Source of the DNA: Pyropia haitanensis
Lineage: Eukaryota > Rhodophyta > Bangiophyceae > Bangiales > Bangiaceae
Direction of reading: 5' to 3'
DNA: 64,000 nucleotides
Assembly (NCBI GenBank): GCA_008729055.1
Contig: SDUX01000008.1
Coordinates: 5,694,811-5,758,810 of the forward strand
A program made the translations under genes and the position numbers. How positions within the stretch are numbered: position 1 is the stretch's first letter; every line of letters begins with the position of its first letter. A model generated the notes under the pieces. It did no database searches and was not told the origin of the DNA. It saw nothing but the letters and a program-made list of their open reading frames with translations. Of this stretch, positions 1 through 8,200 are shown in pieces.

Positions 1-48
1 GGCGCGCATACTTCGTTCCAGCCATAGATCCGCCCGCTCGATGTCCGA

Positions 49-59
49 GGTTCGACCCC
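49..59 (+). promoter_or_regulatory. RNA polymerase III B-box-like motif in subunit A
   Basis: GGTTCGACCCC matches the tRNA-type B-box consensus GGTTCGANTCC at all but one constrained position, and matches the looser GWTCRANNC core fully. It is present in subunit A of most units up to about 41.8 kb, is lost from 42,505 onward (GGTTCACCCC, then GGTTCCACCC), and returns at 63,118. I find no convincing A box upstream and no tRNA fold, so a Pol III gene is not claimed. B boxes alone can bind TFIIIC in some eukaryotes. Chance matching in a GC-rich unit is possible. Confidence 0.25.
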
Positions 60-87
60 CACTGTCGTGCATGGGGTGGTAGGCCGC

Positions 88-133
88 TTCTCACCCACTT
101 TTGCCCACTGTTGCCCACTTTTGCCCACTTTTG
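88..133 (+). repeat. Second 10-bp tract at the end of subunit A (example copy)
   Basis: TTCTCACCCAC followed by TTTTGCCCAC, TGTTGCCCAC and two more TTTTGCCCAC-type copies, ending at the CGTGTACAGC start of subunit B. The TGTTG variant copy is constant across the window and helps to align the end of A with the end of C, which has CCACTGTTGG at the same place. One-base losses (CCCACTTTGCGTG) recur at 39,833, 48,073, 49,447, 52,192 and 57,010. A CACTTTCGCGTG form is common from 47,390 to 62,000. Confidence 0.85.
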
Positions 134-315
134 CGTGTACAGCAATGCTGCACGCGCTCCGGAGGCCGAATTGGCTCGCATCCTTTATTCCAGCCATACA
201 TCCGCCCGCTCGACGTCCGAGGTTCCACCCGCACCGTCGTGCATGGGGTGGTTGGCCGACCTGTTCGTTGGCGCGTCCGTTGGATGCAACGAGTGTTTTG
301 TGGAGCGCCGGTTTC

Positions 316-352
316 CACGTGTCAATTGTGTGGAATGGTTTTTGCCACGTGG
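316..352 (+). promoter_or_regulatory. Pair of CACGTG hexamers in subunit C (example copy)
   Basis: CACGTG occurs at 316-321 and 346-351, 30 bp apart. The second lies in the 8-bp palindrome CCACGTGG (345-352). Both are kept in almost all units; exceptions are in the disrupted zone, for example near 27,140 and 27,775, where the segment between the two sites is lost. CACGTG is the core site of many bHLH proteins, including the yeast centromere factor Cbf1. Binding here is speculation; what is seen is a conserved pair per unit. Confidence 0.3.
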
Positions 353-398
353 GGGTCCCGACAGCCAGGTGTGACGGTCGGCGACAAAAGTTCCGCCC

Positions 399-421
399 TC
401 ACACCGTCCACGCCAGTGTGA
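399..421 (+). other. Inverted repeat TCACAC/GTGTGA in subunit C (example copy)
   Basis: A perfect 6-bp inverted repeat with an 11-nt loop (stem arms 399-404 and 416-421). The right arm is part of a direct repeat: CCAGGTGTGACGGTCGG at 365 and CCAGTGTGACGGGCGG at 413, 48 bp apart. From 46,932 many units read CCAGGCGTGACGG at the first copy, while the hairpin arms stay intact. The stem is short and may be structural coincidence. Confidence 0.3.
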
Positions 422-460
422 CGGGCGGAACGCGCAGTGGACAGTTTGGGTGGCGGGGCG

Positions 461-500
461 CACTTTGTGGCCACTGTTGGACCACTTTCTGGCGACTTTC
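461..500 (+). repeat. Degenerate tract at the end of subunit C (example copy)
   Basis: CACTTTGTGGCCACTGTTGG, then ACCACTTTCTGGCGACTTTC. Spaced every 10 bp it still shows CACTTT/CCACTG/ACCACTTT/GACTTT, matching the intact tract of subunit A position by position, including the TGTTG copy. I read it as an eroded tract marking the end of the third subunit. From 44,306 the ACCACTTT element becomes ACGACTTT. Confidence 0.6.
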
Positions 501-507
501 GTCTCAA

Positions 508-519
508 TTTTCTTTGCAG
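508..519 (+). other. 3' splice-site-like pyrimidine tract in subunit D (example copy)
   Basis: TTTTCTTTGCAG is followed by TTATGG and resembles a eukaryotic 3' splice acceptor. Two weaker ones per unit end at the CTACAG of A and the GTACAG of B. A donor-like CAGGTGTGA lies in C. The acceptor is kept in nearly every unit (one T lost near 37,361). No exon with stable coding potential is attached, so this is recorded only as a motif that could confuse gene finders or act if the array is transcribed. Confidence 0.2.
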
Positions 520-571
520 TTATGGAAAGTTCTTGCCCCCAATTGCCCATTTGTGTCCTAATTTGGCCCCC

Positions 572-650
572 TTTTTGCCCACTTTTTGCCCACTTCTTAC
601 CCACTTCCTACCCACTTTTGCCCACTTTTGCCCACTTTTGCCCACTTTTG
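572..650 (+). repeat. 10-11 bp minisatellite-like tract at the end of subunit D (example copy)
   Basis: Reading left to right: two 11-bp copies of TTTTTGCCCAC, one each of TTCTTACCCAC and TTCCTACCCAC, then 10-bp copies of TTTTGCCCAC, the last running into subunit A. The tract recurs in every complete unit. T4-T5 runs repeat every 10-11 bp, about one helical turn, which is the arrangement known to give intrinsic curvature. Slippage variants appear on the right: TTTTTGCCCCTTTTTG (from 49,201) and TTTTTGCCCCCTTTTTG (from about 51,250). Confidence 0.9.
611..650 (-). other. Potential G-quadruplex on the minus strand (one per unit)
   Basis: The plus strand has four CCC runs spaced exactly 10 bp apart. 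The complement reads GGG, CAAAAGT, GGG, CAAAAGT, GGG, CAAAAGT, GGG: four G3 runs with 7-nt loops, which fits the usual G3N1-7 pattern. More GGG runs lie upstream in the same tract (572-610) at 10-11 bp spacing. The element is present in nearly every unit, about 90 times in the window. Formation in vivo is not shown by sequence, and 7-nt loops are at the weak end of the pattern. Confidence 0.55.
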
Positions 651-822
651 CGTCTACAGCGATGCTGCACACGATGCGGCGGCCGAATTGGCGCGCATAC
701 TTCGTTCCAGCCATAGATCCGCCCGCTCGATGTCCGAGGTTCGACCCCCACTGTCGTGCATGGGGTGGTAGGCCGCTTCTCACCCACTTTTGCCCACTGT
801 TGCCCACTTTTGCCCACTTTTG
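651..822 (+). repeat. Subunit A of the 689-bp unit (172 bp)
   Basis: Starts CGTCTACAGCGATGC and ends in a CCCACTTTTG tract. Over the first 125 bases it matches subunit B without gaps at 109 positions by my count. It carries a TTCGTTCCAGCC segment and a GGTTCGACCCC segment that B lacks (B reads TTTATTCCAGCC and GGTTCCACCCG). A is the most variable subunit along the window. Sites that change include GATGCGG to GATCCGG, CATACTT to CATCCTT, CACTGTCG to CACGGTCG, CATGGGG to CATGCGG, and TTCGACC to TTCCACC. Confidence 0.85.
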
Positions 823-1006
823 CGTGTACAGCAATGCTGCACGCGCTCCGGAGGCCGAATTGGCTCGCATCCTTTATTCCAGCCATACATCCGCCCGCTC
901 GACGTCCGAGGTTCCACCCGCACCGTCGTGCATGGGGTGGTTGGCCGACCTGTTCGTTGGCGCGTCCGTTGGATGCAACGAGTGTTTTGTGGAGCGCCGG
1001 TTTCCA
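823..1006 (+). repeat. Subunit B of the 689-bp unit (184 bp)
   Basis: Starts CGTGTACAGCAATGC, the clear paralogue of A. Its first 125 bases align to A without gaps. Its last part (TTGGCCGACCTGTTCGTTGG onward) has no A counterpart, because A is occupied there by a short CCCACTTTTG tract. Diagnostic changes along the window are CCGGAGG to CCGGCGG (between 2,924 and 3,605, and again between 28,055 and 28,743), ATGCTGCAC to ATGCAGCAC (from 7,724 and from 34,238), GACCTG to GACCCG (from 36,420) and CCGTTCGTT to CCGTTTGTT (from 49,579). Confidence 0.85.
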
Positions 1007-1188
1007 CGTGTCAATTGTGTGGAATGGTTTTTGCCACGTGGGGGTCCCGACAGCCAGGTGTGACGGTCGGCGACAAAAGTTCCGCCCTCACACCGTCCAC
1101 GCCAGTGTGACGGGCGGAACGCGCAGTGGACAGTTTGGGTGGCGGGGCGCACTTTGTGGCCACTGTTGGACCACTTTCTGGCGACTTT
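1007..1188 (+). repeat. Subunit C of the 689-bp unit (182 bp), diverged
   Basis: Starts CGTGTCAATTG. It keeps the subunit layout: an ACAGCC landmark 171 bp after the B one, then GACAAAAGTTCCGCCCTCAC where B has GACGTCCGAGGTTCCACCCG, and a degenerate end tract (CACTTTGTGGCCACTGTTGG onward) that lines up with the CCCACTTTTGCCCACTGTTG tract of A. It contains two CACGTG hexamers and a short inverted repeat. The start changes from CAATTGTG to CAATTTG or CAATTTTG from 4,457, and again from 28,908, which accounts for part of the 688/689 bp length variation. Confidence 0.65.
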
Positions 1189-1339
1189 CGTCTCAATTTT
1201 CTTTGCAGTTATGGAAAGTTCTTGCCCCCAATTGCCCATTTGTGTCCTAATTTGGCCCCCTTTTTGCCCACTTTTTGCCCACTTCTTACCCACTTCCTAC
1301 CCACTTTTGCCCACTTTTGCCCACTTTTGCCCACTTTTG
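1189..1339 (+). repeat. Subunit D of the 689-bp unit (151 bp), weakly related, tract-rich
   Basis: Starts CGTCTCAATTTTC, followed by CCCAATTG at roughly the offset where A and B have CCGAATTG. The second half is the longest 10-11 bp tract of the unit. Similarity to the other subunits is limited to these landmarks, so its shared origin is an inference. The start of D changes most in the right half of the window: CGTCTCAATT, CGCTCAATT, CGTGAATT, CCGTGAATT, and finally CACGTGAATT. Confidence 0.5.
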
Positions 1340-4300
1340 CGTCTACAGCGATGCTGCACACGATGCGGCGGCCGAATTGGCGCGCATACTTCGTTCCAGC
1401 CATAGATCCGCCCGCTCGATGTCCGAGGTTCGACCCCCACTGTCGTGCATGGGGTGGTAGGCCGCTTCTCACCCACTTTTGCCCACTGTTGCCCACTTTT
1501 GCCCACTTTTGCGTGTACAGCAATGCTGCACGCGCTCCGGAGGCCGAATTGGCTCGCATCCTTTATTCCAGCCATACATCCGCCCGCTCGACGTCCGAGG
1601 TTCCACCCGCACCGTCGTGCATGGGGTGGTTGGCCGACCTGTTCGTTGGCGCGTCCGTTGGATGCAACGAGTGTTTTGTGGAGCGCCGGTTTCCACGTGT
1701 CAATTGTGTGGAATGGTTTTTGCCACGTGGGGGTCCCGACAGCCAGGTGTGACGGTCGGCGACAAAAGTTCCGCCCTCACACCGTCCACGCCAGTGTGAC
1801 GGGCGGAACGCGCAGTGGACAGTTTGGGTGGCGGGGCGCACTTTGTGGCCACTGTTGGACCACTTTCTGGCGACTTTCGTCTCAATTTTCTTTGCAGTTA
1901 TGGAAAGTTCTTGCCCCCAATTGCCCATTTGTGTCCTAATTTGGCCCCCTTTTTGCCCACTTTTTGCCCACTTCTTACCCACTTCCTACCCACTTTTGCC
2001 CACTTTTGCCCACTTTTGCCCACTTTTGCGTCTACAGCGATGCTGCACACGATGCGGCGGCCGAATTGGCGCGCATACTTCGTTCCAGCCATAGATCCGC
2101 CCGCTCGATGTCCGAGGTTCGACCCCCACTGTCGTGCATGGGGTGGTAGGCCGCTTCTCACCCACTTTTGCCCACTGTTGCCCACTTTTGCCCACTTTTG
2201 CGTGTACAGCAATGCTGCACGCGCTCCGGAGGCCGAATTGGCTCGCATCCTTTATTCCAGCCATACATCCGCCCGCTCGACGTCCGAGGTTCCACCCGCA
2301 CCGTCGTGCATGGGGTGGTTGGCCGACCTGTTCGTTGGCGCGTCCGTTGGATGCAACGAGTGTTTTGTGGAGCGCCGGTTTCCACGTGTCAATTGTGTGG
2401 AATGGTTTTTGCCACGTGGGGGTCCCGACAGCCAGGTGTGACGGTCGGCGACAAAAGTTCCGCCCTCACACCGTCCACGCCAGTGTGACGGGCGGAACGC
2501 GCAGTGGACAGTTTGGGTGGCGGGGCGCACTTTGTGGCCACTGTTGGACCACTTTCTGGCGACTTTCGTCTCAATTTTCTTTGCAGTTATGGAAAGTTCT
2601 TGCCCCCAATTGCCCATTTGTGTCCTAATTTGGCCCCCTTTTTGCCCACTTTTTGCCCACTTCTTACCCACTTCCTACCCACTTTTGCCCACTTTTGCCC
2701 ACTTTTGCCCACTTTTGCGTCTACAGCGATGCTGCACACGATGCGGCGGCCGAATTGGCGCGCATACTTCGTTCCAGCCATAGATCCGCCCGCTCGATGT
2801 CCGAGGTTCGACCCCCACTGTCGTGCATGGGGTGGTAGGCCGCTTCTCACCCACTTTTGCCCACTGTTGCCCACTTTTGCCCACTTTTGCGTGTACAGCA
2901 ATGCTGCACGCGCTCCGGAGGCCGAATTGGCTCGCATCCTTTATTCCAGCCATACATCCGCCCGCTCGACGTCCGAGGTTCCACCCGCACCGTCGTGCAT
3001 GGGGTGGTTGGCCGACCTGTTCGTTGGCGCGTCCGTTGGATGCAACGAGTGTTTTGTGGAGCGCCGGTTTCCACGTGTCAATTGTGTGGAATGGTTTTTG
3101 CCACGTGGGGGTCCCGACAGCCAGGTGTGACGGTCGGCGACAAAAGTTCCGCCCTCACACCGTCCACGCCAGTGTGACGGGCGGAACGCGCAGTGGACAG
3201 TTTGGGTGGCGGGGCGCACTTTGTGGCCACTGTTGGACCACTTTCTGGCGACTTTCGTCTCAATTTTCTTTGCAGTTATGGAAAGTTCTTGCCCCCAATT
3301 GCCCATTTGTGTCCTAATTTGGCCCCCTTTTTGCCCACTTTTTGCCCACTTCTTACCCACTTCCTACCCACTTTTGCCCACTTTTGCCCACTTTTGCCCA
3401 CTTTTGCGTCTACAGCGATGCTGCACACGATGCGGCGGCCGAATTGGCGCGCATACTTCGTTCCAGCCATAGATCCGCCCGCTCGATGTCCGAGGTTCGA
3501 CCCCCACTGTCGTGCATGGGGTGGTAGGCCGCTTCTCACCCACTTTTGCCCACTGTTGCCCACTTTTGCCCACTTTTGCGTGTACAGCAATGCTGCACGC
3601 GCTCCGGCGGCCGAATTGGCTCGCATCCTTTATTCCAGCCATACATCCGCCCGCTCGACGTCCGAGGTTCCACCCGCACCGTCGTGCATGGGGTGGTTGG
3701 CCGACCTGTTCGTTGGCGCGTCCGTTGGATGCAACGAGTGTTTTGTGGAGCGCCGGTTTCCACGTGTCAATTGTGTGGAATGGTTTTTGCCACGTGGGGG
3801 TCCCGACAGCCAGGTGTGACGGTCGGCGACAAAAGTTCCGCCCTCACACCGTCCACGCCAGTGTGACGGGCGGAACGCGCAGTGGACAGTTTGGGTGGCG
3901 GGGCGCACTTTGTGGCCACTGTTGGACCACTTTCTGGCGACTTTCGTCTCAATTTTCTTTGCAGTTATGGAAAGTTCTTGCCCCCAATTGCCCATTTGTG
4001 TCCTAATTTGGCCCCCTTTTTGCCCACTTTTTGCCCACTTCTTACCCACTTCCTACCCACTTTTGCCCACTTTTGCCCACTTTTGCCCACTTTTGCGTCT
4101 ACAGCGATGCTGCACACGATGCGGCGGCCGAATTGGCGCGCATACTTCGTTCCAGCCATAGATCCGCCCGCTCGATGTCCGAGGTTCGACCCCCACTGTC
4201 GTGCATGGGGTGGTAGGCCGCTTCTCACCCACTTTTGCCCACTGTTGCCCACTTTTGCCCACTTTTGCGTGTACAGCAATGCTGCACGCGCTCCGGCGGC

Positions 4301-5258
4301 CGAATTGGCTCGCATCCTTTATTCCAGCCATACATCCGCCCGCTCGACGTCCGAGGTTCCACCCGCACCGTCGTGCATGGGGTGGTTGGCCGACCTGTTC
4401 GTTGGCGCGTCCGTTGGATGCAACGAGTGTTTTGTGGAGCGCCGGTTTCCACGTGTCAATTTGTGGAATGGTTTTTGCCACGTGGGGGTCCCGACAGCCA
4501 GGTGTGACGGTCGGCGACAAAAGTTCCGCCCTCACACCGTCCACGCCAGTGTGACGGGCGGAACGCGCAGTGGACAGTTTGGGTGGCGGGGCGCACTTTG
4601 TGGCCACTGTTGGACCACTTTCTGGCGACTTTCGTCTCAATTTTCTTTGCAGTTATGGAAAGTTCTTGCCCCCAATTGCCCATTTGTGTCCTAATTTGGC
4701 CCCCTTTTTGCCCACTTTTTGCCCACTTCTTACCCACTTCCTACCCACTTTTGCCCACTTTTGCCCACTTTTGCCCACTTTTGCGTCTACAGCGATGCTG
4801 CACACGATGCGGCGGCCGAATTGGCGCGCATACTTCGTTCCAGCCATAGATCCGCCCGCTCGATGTCCGAGGTTCGACCCCCACTGTCGTGCATGGGGTG
4901 GTAGGCCGCTTCTCACCCACTTTTGCCCACTGTTGCCCACTTTTGCCCACTTTTGCGTGTACAGCAATGCTGCACGCGCTCCGGCGGCCGAATTGGCTCG
5001 CATCCTTTATTCCAGCCATACATCCGCCCGCTCGACGTCCGAGGTTCCACCCGCACCGTCGTGCATGGGGTGGTTGGCCGACCTGTTCGTTGGCGCGTCC
5101 GTTGGATGCAACGAGTGTTTTGTGGAGCGCCGGTTTCCACGTGTCAATTTTGTGGAATGGTTTTTGCCACGTGGGGGTCCCGACAGCCAGGTGTGACGGT
5201 CGGCGACAAAAGTTCCGCCCTCACACCGTCCACGCCAGTGTGACGGGCGGAACGCGCA

Positions 5259-8200
5259 GTGGACAGTTTGGGTGGCGGGGCGCACTTTGTGGCCACTGTT
5301 GGACCACTTTCTGGCGACTTTCGTCTCAATTTTCTTTGCAGTTATGGAAAGTTCTTGCCCCCAATTGCCCATTTGTGTCCTAATTTGGCCCCCTTTTTGC
5401 CCACTTTTTGCCCACTTCTTACCCACTTCCTACCCACTTTTGCCCACTTTTGCCCACTTTTGCCCACTTTTGCGTCTACAGCGATGCTGCACACGATGCG
5501 GCGGCCGAATTGGCGCGCATACTTCGTTCCAGCCATAGATCCGCCCGCTCGATGTCCGAGGTTCGACCCCCACGGTCGTGCATGGGGTGGTAGGCCGCTT
5601 CTCACCCACTTTTGCCCACTGTTGCCCACTTTTGCCCACTTTTGCGTGTACAGCAATGCTGCACGCGCTCCGGCGGCCGAATTGGCTCGCATCCTTTATT
5701 CCAGCCATACATCCGCCCGCTCGACGTCCGAGGTTCCACCCGCACCGTCGTGCATGGGGTGGTTGGCCGACCTGTTCGTTGGCGCGTCCGTTGGATGCAA
5801 CGAGTGTTTTGTGGAGCGCCGGTTTCCACGTGTCAATTTGTGGAATGGTTTTTGCCACGTGGGGGTCCCGACAGCCAGGTGTGACGGTCGGCGACAAAAG
5901 TTCCGCCCTCACACCGTCCACGCCAGTGTGACGGGCGGAACGCGCAGTGGACAGTTTGGGTGGCGGGGCGCACTTTGTGGCCACTGTTGGACCACTTTCT
6001 GGCGACTTTCGTCTCAATTTTCTTTGCAGTTATGGAAAGTTCTTGCCCCCAATTGCCCATTTGTGTCCTAATTTGGCCCCCTTTTTGCCCACTTTTTGCC
6101 CACTTCTTACCCACTTCCTACCCACTTTTGCCCACTTTTGCCCACTTTTGCCCACTTTTGCGTCTACAGCGATGCTGCACACGATCCGGCGGCCGAATTG
6201 GCGCGCATACTTCGTTCCAGCCATAGATCCGCCCGCTCGATGTCCGAGGTTCGACCCCCACGGTCGTGCATGGGGTGGTAGGCCGCTTCTCACCCACTTT
6301 TGCCCACTGTTGCCCACTTTTGCCCACTTTTGCGTGTACAGCAATGCTGCACGCGCTCCGGCGGCCGAATTGGCTCGCATCCTTTATTCCAGCCATACAT
6401 CCGCCCGCTCGACGTCCGAGGTTCCACCCGCACCGTCGTGCATGGGGTGGTTGGCCGACCTGTTCGTTGGCGCGTCCGTTGGATGCAACGAGTGTTTTGT
6501 GGAGCGCCGGTTTCCACGTGTCAATTTTGTGGAATGGTTTTTGCCACGTGGGGGTCCCGACAGCCAGGTGTGACGGTCGGCGACAAAAGTTCCGCCCTCA
6601 CACCGTCCACGCCAGTGTGACGGGCGGAACGCGCAGTGGACAGTTTGGGTGGCGGGGCGCACTTTGTGGCCACTGTTGGACCACTTTCTGGCGACTTTCG
6701 TCTCAATTTTCTTTGCAGTTATGGAAAGTTCTTGCCCCCAATTGCCCATTTGTGTCCTAATTTGGCCCCCTTTTTGCCCACTTTTTGCCCACTTCTTACC
6801 CACTTCCTACCCACTTTTGCCCACTTTTGCCCACTTTTGCCCACTTTTGCGTCTACAGCGATGCTGCACACGATCCGGCGGCCGAATTGGCGCGCATACT
6901 TCGTTCCAGCCATAGATCCGCCCGCTCGATGTCCGAGGTTCGACCCCCACGGTCGTGCATGGGGTGGTAGGCCGCTTCTCACCCACTTTTGCCCACTGTT
7001 GCCCACTTTTGCCCACTTTTGCGTGTACAGCAATGCTGCACGCGCTCCGGCGGCCGAATTGGCTCGCATCCTTTATTCCAGCCATACATCCGCCCGCTCG
7101 ACGTCCGAGGTTCCACCCGCACCGTCGTGCATGGGGTGGTTGGCCGACCTGTTCGTTGGCGCGTCCGTTGGATGCAACGAGTGTTTTGTGGAGCGCCGGT
7201 TTCCACGTGTCAATTTTGTGGAATGGTTTTTGCCACGTGGGGGTCCCGACAGCCAGGTGTGACGGTCGGCGACAAAAGTTCCGCCCTCACACCGTCCACG
7301 CCAGTGTGACGGGCGGAACGCGCAGTGGACAGTTTGGGTGGCGGGGCGCACTTTGTGGCCACTGTTGGACCACTTTCTGGCGACTTTCGTCTCAATTTTC
7401 TTTGCAGTTATGGAAAGTTCTTGCCCCCAATTGCCCATTTGTGTCCTAATTTGGCCCCCTTTTTGCCCACTTTTTGCCCACTTCTTACCCACTTCCTACC
7501 CACTTTTGCCCACTTTTGCCCACTTTTGCCCACTTTTGCGTCTACAGCGATGCTGCACACGATCCGGCGGCCGAATTGGCGCGCATACTTCGTTCCAGCC
7601 ATAGATCCGCCCGCTCGATGTCCGAGGTTCGACCCCCACGGTCGTGCATGGGGTGGTAGGCCGCTTCTCACCCACTTTTGCCCACTGTTGCCCACTTTTG
7701 CCCACTTTTGCGTGTACAGCAATGCAGCACGCGCTCCGGCGGCCGAATTGGCTCGCATCCTTTATTCCAGCCATACATCCGCCCGCTCGACGTCCGAGGT
7801 TCCACCCGCACCGTCGTGCATGGGGTGGTTGGCCGACCTGTTCGTTGGCGCGTCCGTTGGATGCAACGAGTGTTTTGTGGAGCGCCGGTTTCCACGTGTC
7901 AATTTTGTGGAATGGTTTTTGCCACGTGGGGGTCCCGACAGCCAGGTGTGACGGTCGGCGACAAAAGTTCCGCCCTCACACCGTCCACGCCAGTGTGACG
8001 GGCGGAACGCGCAGTGGACAGTTTGGGTGGCGGGGCGCACTTTGTGGCCACTGTTGGACCACTTTCTGGCGACTTTCGTCTCAATTTTCTTTGCAGTTAT
8101 GGAAAGTTCTTGCCCCCAATTGCCCATTTGTGTCCTAATTTGGCCCCCTTTTTGCCCACTTTTTGCCCACTTCTTACCCACTTCCTACCCACTTTTGCCC

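Larger units (their letters stand above)
651..1339 (+). repeat. Representative 689-bp unit (left-end type)
   Basis: One full period, phased to begin at CGTCTACAGC (651) and end before the next copy at 1340. It divides into four subunits by recurrence of a CGTNT-type start: A 651-822 (172 bp), B 823-1006 (184 bp), C 1007-1188 (182 bp) and D 1189-1339 (151 bp). The mean is 172 bp. A second landmark, the CCAGCC/ACAGCC motif, falls at 707 (A), 879 (B) and 1050 (C), spaced 172 and 171 bp. Unit length is 2 modulo 3, so any reading frame shifts at each copy. The left five units of the window are nearly identical to this one. Confidence 0.95.
1..5258. repeat. Array block 1a: left-end unit type
   Basis: Anchors at 437, 1126, 1815, 2504, 3193, 3882 and 4570. 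The units are almost identical. The first five have CCGGAGG in B; from 3,600 B reads CCGGCGG. C reads CAATTGTG up to 3,776 and then CAATTTG (4,457). A keeps GATGCGG, CATACTT and CACTGTCG. No gene is visible. The very low divergence implies recent homogenisation by unequal exchange, or amplification of a single unit. Confidence 0.9.

Noticed and set aside
11..27. CENP-B box
   Set aside because: CTTCGTTCCAGCCATAG matches only 6 of 9 core positions of the CENP-B box and lacks the GGG core; the TTCGTTGG near 264 matches only the first half. Neither supports a call.
1..130. tRNA gene or tRNA-derived SINE
   Set aside because: The B-box-like GGTTCGACCCC is not flanked by a pairing T-stem, and no A box or terminator of four or more T at a sensible distance is found.
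67..561. Recurrent 164-, 208- and 106-codon frames in each unit as a multigene family
   Set aside because: They overlap each other on both strands, follow the 689-bp period exactly, and break whenever a neutral indel occurs. Low stop density in a GC-rich unit explains them.
572..650. CRISPR array
   Set aside because: The 10-11 bp copies abut one another with no unique spacers, and the 689-bp unit is far outside CRISPR repeat lengths. No cas-like gene is present.
611..650. Telomere repeat
   Set aside because: The G-rich 10-mer (GTGGGCAAAA on the complement) is not a known canonical telomere motif, occurs in short tracts inside a longer unit, and never forms a terminal run in the window.
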